NCBI RefSeq assembly: GCF_002251365.1
Contig: NZ_NPJH01000087.1
Coordinates: forward strand, 1-64,000
Direction: 5' to 3'
DNA length: 64,000 nucleotides
DNA from: Prevotella sp. P3-122
Lineage (GTDB): Bacteria; Bacteroidota; Bacteroidia; Bacteroidales; Bacteroidaceae
The notes below the pieces were generated by a model. That model was given only the letters and a program-made list of their open reading frames with translations, searched no databases and was not told the DNA's origin. Shown one piece after another: positions 34,359 through 44,564 of the stretch (positions are counted from its first letter, which is position 1; the number at the start of each line of letters is the position of its first letter). The position numbers and the translations under genes are program-made.

Positions 34359-34597
34359 ATAGCAGTATTATATATTTAATGTGCTTCGATTAGTCAGTTC
34401 GTACCGTAAGCTAAAGACGGGGCGCAAGTCCTTTCTCACAAATTCTTTGGCAAAGATACAAAATAAATTCGAACATCATCATTTTATAATACGTTTCTTT
34501 TCTGAAAGATACTTAAAATGCCACCACAATCAACAAAAAAAGATGGATGAGAACATTTCCGCTCTCATCCAATCAAAAAAACTGGCATAGATAATAA

Positions 34598-34671
34598 TGG
34601 TTGGACCAACGGGACTCGAACCCATAATGACAGAACCAAAACCTGTAGTGTTACCATTACACCATGGTCCA
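34598..34671 (-). tRNA. tRNA-Gln (anticodon TTG)
   Basis: The cloverleaf reads TGGACCA (acceptor) pairing with TGGTCCA. The anticodon arm is ACAGG-TTTTGGT-TCTGT, giving anticodon TTG, and the T arm contains GGTTCGAGTCC. The CCA end is encoded (34598-34600). It lies between kduI and tyrS. Confidence 0.96.
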
Positions 34672-34687
34672 AACTTAGATTTGGATG

Positions 34688-34719
34688 CAAAGTTAGCAAT
34701 AAAATGCCTAACATCCAAA
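34688..34719 (-). promoter_or_regulatory. Promoter of tRNA-Gln
   Basis: On the minus strand TTTG (34719-34716), a 20-base spacer and TAACTTTG (34695-34688) match the Bacteroidetes consensus 17 bases ahead of the tRNA. Confidence 0.75.
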
Positions 34720-34818
34720 TTTTCCTTGCAATATTTTCCTGCCCACGTATCTATAGAATCCTTCCCCTTGGTATAAGCCTAATCTTAGAGTCCAAGCAGG
34801 TAGGGCGACACACGACAC

Positions 34819-36117
34819 CTACTTCACCGTGATGAGGAAGTAGTTCTTCTTGCCTTTCTGTACAAGCAGATACTTGCCATCGATGAGGTCATCGGCAGTA
34901 ATCGTCTGGTCGAAGGCAGTGAGCTTCTCCTTGTTGAGGCTTACGCCACCACCCTTGACGAGCTTACGCATCTCGCTCGTGCTTGGGAAGATATCCATTC
35001 CTTCCTGACAGAACACGTCAACAGCAGGCTGTCCTATCACATCCTTGGATGCTGTGTAGTGTGGCACACCATTGAAAACATCAAGGAATGTGGCCTCGTC
35101 GAGACGCTGGAGGCTGTCCTTGGTGGCTTTACCGAAGAGGATGTTGGTTGCTTCCTGAGCCATCTGCAGGTCTTCGGCAGAGTGTACCATTGTGGTAACC
35201 TCCTCGGCAAGACGCTTCTGCAGGGTACGGCGGCCAGGATCCTGACGGTGCTCCTCAATAAGAGCATCGATGGTTTCCTTTTCGAGACTTGTGAATATCT
35301 TGATGTATTTCTCAGCGTCATCATCCGACACGTTGAGCCAGAACTGGTAGAAGGCGTATGGCGTTGTGCGGTTACGGTCGAGCCAAACATTGCCACTCTC
35401 TGTCTTTCCGAACTTCTTTCCGTCGGCCTTTGTTATGAGCGGGCAGGTGAGGCAGAAAGCCTCGGCTTCCGAGCCTAGCGTGCGGCGGATAAGCTCCGTA
35501 CCAGTTGTCATGTTGCCCCACTGGTCGTTGCCGCCAAGCTGCAGCTGTACTCCATGGTGCTGGTAGAGGTAGAGGAAGTCGTATCCCTGCAGCAGCTGGT
35601 AGGTGAACTCGGTAAATGACAGACCGTCGCGTGTCTCGCCGCTAAGACGTTTCTGCACGGAGTCTTTCGCCATCATGTAGTTCACTGTGATGTGCTTGCC
35701 CACCTTGCGTGCGAAGTCGAGGAAGGTGAAGTCCTTCATCCAGTCGTAGTTGTTTACGAGCTCGGCCTTGTTAGGCTCGGTGCTGTCGAAGTCGAGGAAC
35801 TTAGCCACCTGCTTCTTTATAGCCTCCTGGTTATGGTACAAGGTCTCCGCATCGAGCAGATTGCGTTCCTGGCTCTTGCCGGAAGGGTCTCCAATCATAC
35901 CTGTCGCACCACCGACAAGGAGGTATGGCTTGTGTCCGCAACGCTGCAAGTGACGCAGCATCATTATGCCACAAAGGTGGCCTATATGCAATGAGTCGGC
36001 TGTTGGGTCAGTACCTAGGTAAGCCGAAACCATATTCTTCTGCAAAAATTCTTCGGTACCGGGCATTATCTGTGCCAGCATACCGCGCCATTTCAGTTCT
36101 TCTACGAAATTCTTCAT
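34819..36117 (-). CDS. tyrS: Tyrosyl-tRNA synthetase
   Basis: The 432-residue class I synthetase charges tRNA-Tyr. It has the HIGH-like motif [16 protein letters not shown] (about 40-55), the tyrosine-binding [20 protein letters not shown], and the KMSKS variant [10 protein letters not shown]-terminal S4-like RNA-binding domain follows ([10 protein letters not shown], then [19 protein letters not shown]). The reading frame is open to 36147, but [14 protein letters not shown] at 36117 is the family start. It is the last gene of the metK-to-tyrS operon. Confidence 0.96.
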   Translation of the reverse strand: MKNFVEELKWRGMLAQIMPGTEEFLQKNMVSAYLGTDPTADSLHIGHLCGIMMLRHLQRCGHKPYLLVGGATGMIGDPSGKSQERNLLDAETLYHNQEAIKKQVAKFLDFDSTEPNKAELVNNYDWMKDFTFLDFARKVGKHITVNYMMAKDSVQKRLSGETRDGLSFTEFTYQLLQGYDFLYLYQHHGVQLQLGGNDQWGNMTTGTELIRRTLGSEAEAFCLTCPLITKADGKKFGKTESGNVWLDRNRTTPYAFYQFWLNVSDDDAEKYIKIFTSLEKETIDALIEEHRQDPGRRTLQKRLAEEVTTMVHSAEDLQMAQEATNILFGKATKDSLQRLDEATFLDVFNGVPHYTASKDVIGQPAVDVFCQEGMDIFPSTSEMRKLVKGGGVSLNKEKLTAFDQTITADDLIDGKYLLVQKGKKNYFLITVK

Positions 36118-36160
36118 ATATATTTTTTTTAGTTGACGAGTTGACAAGTACTAAGTGGTT

Positions 36161-36403
36161 TTACGGCACCGGGTCATATCCGCTTCCTCCCCACGGATGG
36201 CATCTGAGCAACCGCCTTATTGCAAGCCACATTCCCTTTATCGGTCCATGTTTTTGTAAAGCCTGCCGAGCATATTCCGAGCAGGTAGGCTGAAAACGGC
36301 ACGACGGCGGTGTGAACGGAGATATGCACCTTTGATAGAAAAGTATCGGCAATATGAGCAGCCAGCTTATCCACCTTGATAGTGTCCTCATGACTTTTCC
36401 CAT
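36161..36403 (-). CDS. yidD: Membrane protein insertion efficiency factor YidD
   Basis: The 80-residue protein has the conserved Cys block [19 protein letters not shown] (about 36-54), [20 protein letters not shown] and an N-terminal hydrophobic helix. YidD helps YidC insert inner-membrane proteins. Its start overlaps the end of rnpA by about 16 bases, the usual rnpA-yidD order. Confidence 0.95.
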   Translation of the reverse strand: MGKVMRTLSRWISWLLILPILFYQRCISPFTPPSCRFQPTCSEYARQALQKHGPIKGMWLAIRRLLRCHPWGGSGYDPVP

Positions 36404-36807
36404 AACTTCTCACACAATCTTTCCATCAGGTTGAGCATCTTGGCATCAATGCGTGCAGAATCATGCAGCTTGGCATCGAGCCATATAAAGGCCATCACGA
36501 GGGTCTTTCCCTCAAGAGTTCTGGCAGCCTCCATAACAACATGCTTGTTGGTACGGTAGGCCTGCCTTAACTGCCTTTTCACACGGTTGCGCTTAACGGC
36601 ACGTTTGAAGCATTTCTTAGGAACACTCACAAGCATCTGGCACGGTACGTCTCCTTGCGACTCCACAACCTTGTAGACAACACGCAGCGGGAAGGCCGAG
36701 AGAGAATGGCTATGCCCTCCTCTGAACAGAGCGTCAACAGTATTCTTGCTACAGATGCGCTCACTCTTTCCCAGCGTGCAGTCAACTGGCGAAGTCATTT
36801 CTGCCAT
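36388..36807 (-). CDS. rnpA: Ribonuclease P protein component
   Basis: The 139-residue protein is the basic subunit of RNase P, which trims the 5' leader of tRNAs. The signature [18 protein letters not shown] lies at about residues 71-88, after [20 protein letters not shown] and [11 protein letters not shown]. It follows hemD by 24 bases and overlaps yidD. Confidence 0.94.
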   Translation of the reverse strand: MAEMTSPVDCTLGKSERICSKNTVDALFRGGHSHSLSAFPLRVVYKVVESQGDVPCQMLVSVPKKCFKRAVKRNRVKRQLRQAYRTNKHVVMEAARTLEGKTLVMAFIWLDAKLHDSARIDAKMLNLMERLCEKLWEKS

Positions 36808-36831
36808 CAGTGTATATATAATATATGTAAA

Positions 36832-37587
36832 CTACTCCTCGCCCTTTACCTCAGCCAGATATGCCTTCAGGGCACTGGTCATAGACGGGTGTATGGATGA
36901 CGGAGCCTCCAGGTCAAGCCTCAGTCCCTCGTCGCCCACGGTCTTTGCAGTAGCCGGACCAAAAGCAGCAATTCTGATGTCGCCCTGCTTGAAGTTGGGG
37001 AAGTTCTTGGTGAGAGCCTTCACACCTGTGGGGCTGAAGAAGAGAAGCATGTCGTAATCGAAATTAGCAACCTCCTCCTCGGTAAGGTCGTTGCTTACCG
37101 TACGGAACATCACACACTCCGTATGGTCAAGGTTCTTAGAGTCAAGCAGATCCTTCACATGGTCGTTATGCACATCACTAAGCGGAATGAGATATTTCTC
37201 TGTCTTATGCTTTGCCATAACAGGCACCAGGTCATCAATCTTACCCGTAGTACCGAAGAACACCTTGCGCTTGCGATACTGGACATATTTCTGGATATAC
37301 AAAGAGATTGTCTCCGTCACACAGAAATACTTCATGTCCTCGGGTATAGTAAGCCTCATTTCCTTAGCCAACTTAAAATAGTTATCTATGGCGTGCCTTG
37401 AAGTGAACACCACAGCCGTATGGCTAAGTATGCTTATCTTCTGCTGACGGAACTCCTTTGCCGTGATACCTTCAACCTTGAAGAATGGTCTGAAAACCAA
37501 TTCCACTCCAAACTCGTTCGCAATGTCATAATATGGTGACTTATCGCTTGCCGGCTTAGGTTGAGACACCAAAATCTTCTTTATCAT
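36832..37587 (-). CDS. hemD: Uroporphyrinogen-III synthase
   Basis: The 251-residue HemD-family protein closes the linear tetrapyrrole to uroporphyrinogen III in haem synthesis. It has the two-domain pattern with ISILSHTAVVFTSRHAIDNY (about 50-69), FCVTETISLYIQKY, and FFSPTGVKALTKNFPNF plus IAAFGPATAKTVGDEGLRLD in the second half. The family is divergent in sequence. It lies between DUF4271 and rnpA in the operon, a conserved order in Bacteroidales. Confidence 0.9.
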   Translation of the reverse strand: MIKKILVSQPKPASDKSPYYDIANEFGVELVFRPFFKVEGITAKEFRQQKISILSHTAVVFTSRHAIDNYFKLAKEMRLTIPEDMKYFCVTETISLYIQKYVQYRKRKVFFGTTGKIDDLVPVMAKHKTEKYLIPLSDVHNDHVKDLLDSKNLDHTECVMFRTVSNDLTEEEVANFDYDMLLFFSPTGVKALTKNFPNFKQGDIRIAAFGPATAKTVGDEGLRLDLEAPSSIHPSMTSALKAYLAEVKGEE

Positions 37588-37600
37588 CTTCTGTTATGTC

Positions 37601-38623
37601 CTAAAAATTTATTTTCAAATAACTGCACGCCATTACCAACACGCCCCACAAAGCGATGCCTGGCACTATTTCGAGCGCACAAAAGTACAAAATATTTTGC
37701 AAAAATACACCTTTCTGGTGGAAAAAGATTATATATGTCTTGTAAAAACACAACAATTTGGACAAAAGCAATACTATTGAAGCATATATGACGGCACTCT
37801 CCGATTCCAAATCAAAATATGCCATAAACATGGCCAGAGGGTATATGAGCACGCCCTCGGTGGCAACAAGGAAGAGGAATGCCTTAATCCATTGTAAAGT
37901 ATTCTTCTTGTCAAAAAACACCCATCCGACAAGCCAGTAGGCAAGAATCTTCACAAGGAAATAGGCCGCTATAACTCCTGTGAAGGCGCCAATGACCAAA
38001 TATTGGTCGATGACGAATGTCTGCCCGGCAAAGTCGTGGACAGCATAAAAGAAGATGAGCGAGAAGAGAAGGCATGTCTGAAGCATGAGGAAGAACTGGA
38101 AGCGCAGCTCGTTCGATGTCTCGCTAATCTCTGTAGTCTTTGAGCGTGGCACGTAGAAGAAGTTCTTGGCCTGCCTGAGGATGAACTGCTTTGACTGCGC
38201 TATAGCCACCATGGCTATGACAAAACATCCCAACAGCATGGAGGTAACAACGTTATCGCCAGCTATAGAGTAAGGCACAGGGTCACCACCTACCCCTTGC
38301 CGCCATGCTATCACCTCGGGTTTGTACACAGAGTCTTTCTGTACGAGCGACTTGCCATGCCATTGTGGCTTGGACAAAGTGAACGTGTCAAGATCGGGAC
38401 GAGTGGAAGGAGTTCCCAGGGTGTCAGGACGAGAGCTGTAAGTAGGCGGCTCAATCTTGATATTTGCCCTTATGGCAGAGTCCTGTTGGGCAGGCGTAGC
38501 ATCCTTGGGCAGCCAACTGAGCACCTGTGCCGGAGTGGGCTGTCCTGAATGGTGAACGGCGACAGCCTCCTCAGCAATCGCCGTTCCCTGTACTGTTGTA
38601 GTGTCTGCGTTCTGTAAAGCCAT
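37601..38623 (-). CDS. DUF4271 membrane protein
   Basis: The 340-residue protein has a soluble, Pro/Thr-rich N-terminal 125 residues and about seven membrane segments after residue 130 (for example VVTSMLLGCFVIAMVAIAQS, FLMLQTCLLFSLIFFYAV and YLVIGAFTGVIAAYFLVKIL). DUF4271 is confined to Bacteroidetes and its role is unknown. Its start overlaps the metK stop by one base and it ends 13 bases before hemD, so it is translationally coupled. The operon context suggests an envelope or housekeeping role. Confidence 0.87.
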   Translation of the reverse strand: MALQNADTTTVQGTAIAEEAVAVHHSGQPTPAQVLSWLPKDATPAQQDSAIRANIKIEPPTYSSRPDTLGTPSTRPDLDTFTLSKPQWHGKSLVQKDSVYKPEVIAWRQGVGGDPVPYSIAGDNVVTSMLLGCFVIAMVAIAQSKQFILRQAKNFFYVPRSKTTEISETSNELRFQFFLMLQTCLLFSLIFFYAVHDFAGQTFVIDQYLVIGAFTGVIAAYFLVKILAYWLVGWVFFDKKNTLQWIKAFLFLVATEGVLIYPLAMFMAYFDLESESAVIYASIVLLLSKLLCFYKTYIIFFHQKGVFLQNILYFCALEIVPGIALWGVLVMACSYLKINF

Positions 38624-39897
38624 TAAAGCCCAAATTCTTTCCTAATATCCTCTACCCTATCGAGCTTCTCCCACGTGAACAGCTCCACGTCGATGGTCTT
38701 GCGCTCGTGGTAACGGCTTGTAAACGTCTTCTTCACAACCTCATTCCTGCGGCCCATGTGCCCGTATGCTGCAGTCTCAAGATACATGGGCTGGCGCAGC
38801 TTAAGCGTGCGCTCGATGGCCTTTGGCTTAAGATCGAAGAGCTTGGTGATGCGTGAGGCAATCTCTCCATCGGAGATGCCTACATGTGACTTGCCATAAG
38901 TGTCGACATACACGCTCACAGGCTCGGCCACACCAATAGCATAGGCTACCTGCACGAGCATCTCGTCGGCAACACCGGCTGCGACCATGTTCTTGGCAAT
39001 GTACCTGGCTGCATAAGCTGCCGAGCGGTCAACCTTGCTGGAGTCCTTTCCCGAGAAGGCACCACCGCCATGGGCACCCTTGCCACCATAGGTGTCAACA
39101 ATAATCTTACGGCCTGTAAGACCAGTATCACCATGTGGTCCGCCAATAACGAACTTGCCTGTAGGGTTAACGAAATACTTGATACCGTCATTGAACAAGG
39201 CCAGAACCTTCTCGCCTACCTGCTCCTTCACCCTTGGCATCAGTATTTCTATTACGTCCTTGCGTATCTGTGCCAACATGGCGTCATCGTCGTCGTTGCC
39301 GTTGGCATCCTTGATGAAGTCGTCGTGCTGTGTACTTACAACAATGGTGTCTATACGCTGAGGCACACCATTGTCGCTATACTCTATCGTTACCTGGCTC
39401 TTTGAGTCCGGGCGCAGATAGGTCATCTGCCTGCCTTCCTTGCGTATGTCGGCAAGGGTTTTCATGATGAGCTGCGCAAGGTCAAGGCCCACGGGCATGA
39501 AGTTCTCTGTCTCGTTGGTAGCATAGCCGAACATCATTCCCTGGTCACCGGCACCCTGGTCGTCATCGTTGTCATGGTCTACTCCACGGTTGATATCATC
39601 GCTCTGCTCGTGTATGGCAGTGAGAATACCACATGAGTTGCCATCAAACTGATACTCCGACTTGGTGTATCCTATGCGATTGATGGTACGACGTGCCATA
39701 GTGGCAAGGTCGATGTACTCAGATGAGCGCACCTCACCCATGATAACAACCTGTCCTGTAGTGACGAAACTCTCTACGGCACAGCGTGCCTTGTCGTCGT
39801 AAGCAAGGAACTGGTCAAGAATGGCGTCTGAAATCTGGTCGGCAACCTTGTCGGGATGACCCTCAGAAACAGACTCTGACGAAAATAAGTATGACAT
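38623..39897 (-). CDS. metK: S-adenosylmethionine synthetase
   Basis: The 424-residue enzyme makes S-adenosylmethionine from methionine and ATP. It has the start [20 protein letters not shown] (about 7-26), [14 protein letters not shown] (near 117), [19 protein letters not shown] (about 276-294) and a C-terminal [17 protein letters not shown]. It is about 40 residues longer than the E. coli enzyme because of an insertion in the second third, typical of Bacteroidetes. It is the first gene of an operon running to tyrS, with a consensus promoter upstream. Confidence 0.97.
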   Translation of the reverse strand: MSYLFSSESVSEGHPDKVADQISDAILDQFLAYDDKARCAVESFVTTGQVVIMGEVRSSEYIDLATMARRTINRIGYTKSEYQFDGNSCGILTAIHEQSDDINRGVDHDNDDDQGAGDQGMMFGYATNETENFMPVGLDLAQLIMKTLADIRKEGRQMTYLRPDSKSQVTIEYSDNGVPQRIDTIVVSTQHDDFIKDANGNDDDDAMLAQIRKDVIEILMPRVKEQVGEKVLALFNDGIKYFVNPTGKFVIGGPHGDTGLTGRKIIVDTYGGKGAHGGGAFSGKDSSKVDRSAAYAARYIAKNMVAAGVADEMLVQVAYAIGVAEPVSVYVDTYGKSHVGISDGEIASRITKLFDLKPKAIERTLKLRQPMYLETAAYGHMGRRNEVVKKTFTSRYHERKTIDVELFTWEKLDRVEDIRKEFGL

Positions 39898-40022
39898 GTT
39901 TAAATAATGTGTTTATGGAGACCGTTCTGCGACACCGTCCCACTAATTAACAAATATACCATTTATGATTTCTGAGGGTAATCTTGGAGTTGGCCTCGCA
40001 GCACCATCTCCAAAACGTGGTG

Positions 40023-40053
40023 CAAAGTTACATCTTTTCATCCGAACAGCAAA
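40023..40053 (-). promoter_or_regulatory. Promoter of the metK operon
   Basis: On the minus strand TTTG (40053-40050), a 19-base spacer and TAACTTTG (40030-40023) match the Bacteroidetes consensus exactly. The leader is about 120 bases, long enough for regulation, but I could not recognise a SAM riboswitch. Confidence 0.8.
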
Positions 40054-40127
40054 ATTAATAATGTGAATTTTGGTTTGGCGGCCTAAAAACACCTGTTCCG
40101 CACACTAAAGCACACTACAAGACAAAA

Positions 40128-40165
40128 CCATCCGCAACACACGACATGGATAGTGTTGCGGATGG
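40128..40165 (-). terminator. Terminator of the M16 protease gene
   Basis: CCATCCGCAACAC pairs perfectly with GTGTTGCGGATGG around a 12-base loop, with TTTTGTC following on the minus strand. It lies 50 bases past the stop of the M16 gene. Confidence 0.88.
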
Positions 40166-40214
40166 ATCTGTTACGGATATACTGGCATGCCACGTATGGC
40201 ACACCCTCAAAGGA

Positions 40215-43034
40215 TTATTCCGCCGGCATCATGCAAACCGACAGACGGTTGCCGCTGGCATTGAACTCCTTCATGAACTGCATGATGGTCTCGGGGGTCT
40301 GAGCCTCGACGAGCTTCTTGTAGTCTGTGTGCATGTCGATGCCGTACTTGTTCCAATGACTCATGATGTTGAGCCAGTAGCCGTTGGTCTTCACGGCATC
40401 ATCGGCCTGCTTGAGCATCAGCTCCTTGACCTTTGCAACCATAGACGCGTCACATTCAGTCTCCATGTTCTTGACTTCCTTTTCCATGATGGCTGTGGCA
40501 ACGTCTTTCTTCTCTGGCTTGACAGGGCATACGGCGTAAATCATGATGTTGTGGGTCTTGTCCTCACGCATCTGTGCCATGCCTCTCGCACCCACCGAGT
40601 AGGCTGCGCTCTCCTCCTCACGTATCTTCTTGAGGAATATCATGTCGAGCACCTGTCCGGCAATGTCGGCACGGATGACGTTCTCAAGAGAGTAAGGCAT
40701 ATCCTCGTTGTACCACATATACTGGAACTTGGCCTTTGGTGTCTCCATCTTTCGTGTGAAAGTATTGTCGACAATTCCCTTCTCAAGGAAAGCGGTACGC
40801 TTGCCATTCACCACCTTGCCCTTGGCAGGCAGCGATGCTATGTACTGGCAGATGAGCGGACGGATGGTGGCCTCATCGTAGTTGCCGATGATGGTGAAGG
40901 TCCATCCGGCAGCATTGGCAGTACGCTCTTTGGCAATCTGGAGTATGCGGTCGTAATCGATGTTCTTGACATCTTCAAGGAGCATAGGCTTCAGACGTGG
41001 GTTGTGTCCATAGAAGGTAGCGGTAGCAGAGTCGCCGAACGCTATGTCGGGCGACAGCTCACGGTTCTTCAGCTCAATCTCGTAAGAGCTTATGAGGTTG
41101 TTGAAGGCATCGGTATCTTTCTTGATGTTGGTGAAGTAGAGATAATTCATCTGCAGCATGGTCTCTACGTCCTTAGGTGTGGAGCTTCCGTTTACTGTCA
41201 TCGTTGTTCCAGAGAGCCGGAGGTCTACATTTGCAATCTTGCCAGCCAGCACCTTGCCAAGCTCAGTACTTGAGAAATTGCCGAGGCCGCTGTAGCCTAT
41301 CACCTGGTCGAATGCGTTGAGGTTAGTAATCTCGCTGTTGGGATAGAGCGAGCCGCCGCCCTTGCCCTCACCGGAGAGCACTACCTGGTCTTTCTTGAAG
41401 TCGGTCTTCTTGAGTATGACGGTGGCACCATTGGAGAGGGTAAGCTTTGTGTAGCCGAACTTCTCGTTGCGCTCCTCCTTCTTTATCTTGCCTGGCTTAG
41501 GCATACTGGCTATCAGCGGTTCGTTCTTCACATTGTCCACGAAGGCCTCTATCTGCTGTGCGCGAGCCTCCTTGACAGCATTCAGCAGTCCTGCCTCGGT
41601 AGGATAGACGTTGCCCTCCTTCTCGTTGTTGAAGTTGATGATAACCATGTTGCTGTCGTTCTTTGGCAACAGCTCTGCCATGAAAGCGTTCACTACTTCG
41701 ATAGGTATGGCAGGTATCAGCTGCTTCATCATCTGATAGCTGTAGTCGATGGAAGGCATCGGGGCATTGGAAAGGAAGTGGGCCTTGCATTCGTTGTAGA
41801 ACTGGCTGCTATAGCGCTTGTCCTTGTTGCTGTACATCTTGTCGAGTGCGCTCAACATGCTTTCCTTGAAACGCGCATACTCAGTAGGCGTGAAGCCAAA
41901 CTCAGCAGCCTTGCGCGCCTCTACGAAGGCAGCCTTGAGAGAAGGCTCAATCAGCGACATGTCCTTTGGCGACACACTGATGCCAAAGGCATCCTTGGTC
42001 TTGGCAAAGATATAGTTGCCGTCGAAAGAGCTGGCGCTGACGTATGGGCAGTCGGCCTTCTGGGCAGCCTCACCAAAGCGGCTGTTGAGCATGCTGGTGG
42101 CAGCCTGCTTCACATAGTTGTAAACCAGGTACTGCGGTGTCTGCTTCAGGGAGTCGGGGAACACGTCGTGCTTGAACATGATGTCGATGTCGTGCGACTG
42201 GTATTCCTTATCCTTGTCGATGATAACGATAGGTTCGGCATTGTCGGGAACAGCCTCGTCAACAACTGGAGCAGGGTTCTCAGGATTCTGGATTGGTCCG
42301 AAGAGCTTCTTTATCATAGCCTCCGTATGGTCGACGTCAACATCTCCTACGACAATGATACCCTGGTTCTGTGGATGATACCATTTCTCGTAGTAGTCGC
42401 GGAGCTCCTTTGGGGCAAAGTTGTCGATGACAGACATAAGGCCGATGGGATAGCGCTTGCCATACTTCGAACCGGGATAGAGCTTCTCGAGATTACGCTC
42501 AAAAAGGCGCGAGCTGGCACTTGTCCTCATACGCCATTCCTCATGGATAACGCCACGCTCCTTGTCAATCTCCTCAGGGTCGAGGATAAGTCCGTCTGCC
42601 CAGTCGCGAAGGATGAGCAGGCAGGAGTCAAGGGAACTCTGGCGTGCTGTCGGCACGTTGTCGATGTTGTAGACCGTCTGGTCGATGCTTGTGTAGGCAT
42701 TGAGGTCGCCTCCGAACTGAACACCGATAGACTCGCAATAGCGGATAAGGTCGTTGCCCTTGAAATTGTCGGTACCATTGAAGCACATGTGCTCAAGGAA
42801 GTGGGCCAAGCCGCGCTGGCTCTCCTCCTCCTGAATGGAGCCTACCTTCTGTGCGATATAGAAGTTCGCACGGTTCTCAGGCCAGTTGTTGTAACGGATG
42901 TAATAGGTGAGTCCGTTGTCAAGCTTGCCTATCCTTACTGCCGTATCTACAGGCAGGGAAGGCATTGACATCTGCGCCTGCGATGCACTGGCCACTAAAG
43001 AAAGGGCCAGAAATAACAATTTTCTAAACTTCAT
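40215..43034 (-). CDS. M16 family zinc metallopeptidase (pitrilysin/processing peptidase type)
   Basis: This 939-residue exported protease has a signal peptide (residues 1-20, ending SASQA) and the inverted zinc motif GLAHFLEHMCFNGT with H78, E81 and H82, plus the distal Glu in ERGVIHEEWRMR. The two halves each carry M16 domains. The second lacks the HxxEH motif, as is normal. It likely degrades peptides in the periplasm or at the outer membrane. Long open frames on the opposite strand are shadows of its codon use. It stands alone with its own terminator. Confidence 0.95.
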   Translation of the reverse strand: MKFRKLLFLALSLVASASQAQMSMPSLPVDTAVRIGKLDNGLTYYIRYNNWPENRANFYIAQKVGSIQEEESQRGLAHFLEHMCFNGTDNFKGNDLIRYCESIGVQFGGDLNAYTSIDQTVYNIDNVPTARQSSLDSCLLILRDWADGLILDPEEIDKERGVIHEEWRMRTSASSRLFERNLEKLYPGSKYGKRYPIGLMSVIDNFAPKELRDYYEKWYHPQNQGIIVVGDVDVDHTEAMIKKLFGPIQNPENPAPVVDEAVPDNAEPIVIIDKDKEYQSHDIDIMFKHDVFPDSLKQTPQYLVYNYVKQAATSMLNSRFGEAAQKADCPYVSASSFDGNYIFAKTKDAFGISVSPKDMSLIEPSLKAAFVEARKAAEFGFTPTEYARFKESMLSALDKMYSNKDKRYSSQFYNECKAHFLSNAPMPSIDYSYQMMKQLIPAIPIEVVNAFMAELLPKNDSNMVIINFNNEKEGNVYPTEAGLLNAVKEARAQQIEAFVDNVKNEPLIASMPKPGKIKKEERNEKFGYTKLTLSNGATVILKKTDFKKDQVVLSGEGKGGGSLYPNSEITNLNAFDQVIGYSGLGNFSSTELGKVLAGKIANVDLRLSGTTMTVNGSSTPKDVETMLQMNYLYFTNIKKDTDAFNNLISSYEIELKNRELSPDIAFGDSATATFYGHNPRLKPMLLEDVKNIDYDRILQIAKERTANAAGWTFTIIGNYDEATIRPLICQYIASLPAKGKVVNGKRTAFLEKGIVDNTFTRKMETPKAKFQYMWYNEDMPYSLENVIRADIAGQVLDMIFLKKIREEESAAYSVGARGMAQMREDKTHNIMIYAVCPVKPEKKDVATAIMEKEVKNMETECDASMVAKVKELMLKQADDAVKTNGYWLNIMSHWNKYGIDMHTDYKKLVEAQTPETIMQFMKEFNASGNRLSVCMMPAE

Positions 43035-43170
43035 GATCTTATATGTTATTTGTTAATCTATATGCTAATTTCTCCATCTATTGCCACTTGCGACAGAGAC
43101 GAATCCAATAAAAGAACGTAAAATAAACGCTTTTAAGCCATATAATAGACATTTATGCCAATGTTTTATG

Positions 43171-44094
43171 TTATTTTAACTCCCTATTCCTGTTTCTGGG
43201 ATGGTGGTCGAGTATCTCCTGTCTCAGCATGGTGGTGTCAATATGCGTATATATCTCCGTAGTTCCAATGTCCTCATGGCCGAGTAATGCCTGTATTACT
43301 CGCAGGTCGGCACCGCCCTTGAGCAGTGCTGTTGCAAACGAGTGACGGAGGGTATGTGGCGAGATGGTTTTCTTGATACCAGCCTCCTCGGCCTGCCGCT
43401 TTATCATTATCAATATCATAGTACGGGTGAGGTGATGACCACGGCGGTTCAGGAAGACATAGTCCTCCTCGCCACGCTTTATGTCAAGATGGCAACGGTC
43501 GGTGAACCACAGCTGCAGCTCATGGATGGCCTTGTCGGAGATGGGAACGAGCCTTTCCTTGCTCCCCTTGCCAAGCACTCTTATGAACTTCTCCTCGAAG
43601 AATATGTCAGAGAGCTTAAGATTGACAAGCTCGCTGACCCTAAGGCCACATGAGAACAGCACCTCGATGATGGCTCTGTTGCGCTGACTCTCGGCCTTGC
43701 TCATGTCCATGCTATCCTCAAGCCTGTCCACCTCCTCAAGGGTAAGATACTCGGGCAGGTGCTGGGGCAGGCGTGGAGACTCTAGCAGCTCAGAAGGGTC
43801 TGCATCCATGAAGCCATCGACATTGAGAAACTTATAGAACACCCTCACGCCACTCAGTATGCGGGCTTGCGTCTTTGCCGACATGCCACGCTCGTGAATG
43901 GTTGCCGCAAAATGCTGCAGGTCCTCAAGGCGCACCTCGGTAGGAGTGAGGCTGTTGGCGGCAAGATAATCGAGAAGCCAATGCAGGTCATGACGGTATG
44001 CCTCGATGGTATTCTCTGAGTAGTTGCGCTCCAATTTGAGGTATCTCATGTAGCGTTTCACAATATTGGCAGTTGATTGCTTGTCTGTTTCCAT
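43171..44094 (-). CDS. xerD: Tyrosine recombinase XerD
   Basis: The 307-residue recombinase resolves chromosome dimers at dif with its XerC partner. It has an N-terminal SAM-like domain (YLKLERNYSENTIEAYRHDL) and the catalytic residues: Arg in SCGLRVSELVNLK, Lys in VLGKGSKERLVP, HTLRHSFATALLKGG, LLGHEDIGTTEIYTHID with the nucleophile Tyr. The start at 44094 (METDKQ) is preferred to 44118. It is divergent from aroQ, and CAAAGATA at 44116-44123 is a probable -7 box for xerD. No mobile-element features surround it, so it is the housekeeping recombinase. Confidence 0.93.
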   Translation of the reverse strand: METDKQSTANIVKRYMRYLKLERNYSENTIEAYRHDLHWLLDYLAANSLTPTEVRLEDLQHFAATIHERGMSAKTQARILSGVRVFYKFLNVDGFMDADPSELLESPRLPQHLPEYLTLEEVDRLEDSMDMSKAESQRNRAIIEVLFSCGLRVSELVNLKLSDIFFEEKFIRVLGKGSKERLVPISDKAIHELQLWFTDRCHLDIKRGEEDYVFLNRRGHHLTRTMILIMIKRQAEEAGIKKTISPHTLRHSFATALLKGGADLRVIQALLGHEDIGTTEIYTHIDTTMLRQEILDHHPRNRNRELK

Positions 44095-44141
44095 ATTTTT
44101 TCGTACTTTTGCCGACAAAGATACAACATTTTCCTGAGATT

Positions 44142-44564
44142 ATGAAGATACAAATCATAAACGGACCAAACTTAAACCTGCTCGGAGTACGCGAGCCAGG
44201 CATCTACGGTGACAATTCCTTTGAGAGCTATCTGCCACAGCTGCAGGCGCTATATCCCAATATAGAGATTGACTACTTCCAGAGCAATGTCGAGGGACTG
44301 CTCATAGACAAGCTACAGGAAGTGGGCTTCACCTACGACGGCATTGTAATCAACGCCGGAGCATATACTCATACTTCGATAGCCTTGCAGGACTGCATAA
44401 GGTCACTGAAATGCCCCGTGATAGAGGTACACATATCAAACGTACACAAACGCGAGGAGTTCAGACACCACAGCATGATATCGTGCGCCTGCCTTGGAGT
44501 GATTGCCGGCTTCGGACTCGACTCCTACAGACTGGCCATAGAAGCCATCGTAAAAGCAAGATAA
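44142..44564 (+). CDS. aroQ: 3-dehydroquinate dehydratase, type II
   Basis: The 140-residue enzyme of the shikimate pathway converts 3-dehydroquinate to 3-dehydroshikimate. It has MKIQIINGPNLNLLGVREPG at the start, the SNVEGLLIDKLQE motif, INAGAYTHTSIALQD and EVHISNVHKREEFRHHS. The start at 44142 is set by this conserved N-terminus. Its stop overlaps the next start (TAATG). Confidence 0.97.
   Translation: MKIQIINGPNLNLLGVREPGIYGDNSFESYLPQLQALYPNIEIDYFQSNVEGLLIDKLQEVGFTYDGIVINAGAYTHTSIALQDCIRSLKCPVIEVHISNVHKREEFRHHSMISCACLGVIAGFGLDSYRLAIEAIVKAR

Noticed and set aside
39898..40022. SAM riboswitch in the metK leader
   Set aside because: I could not find a convincing conserved core, so only the promoter is reported.
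40146..42968. Long plus-strand reading frames (up to 396 codons) opposite the M16 protease gene
   Set aside because: They are complementary shadows of a clear protease gene and have no signal peptide or family resemblance.
43171..44094. The tyrosine recombinase as integrase of a mobile element
   Set aside because: Motifs and context (divergent from aroQ, core genes on both sides) fit XerD.
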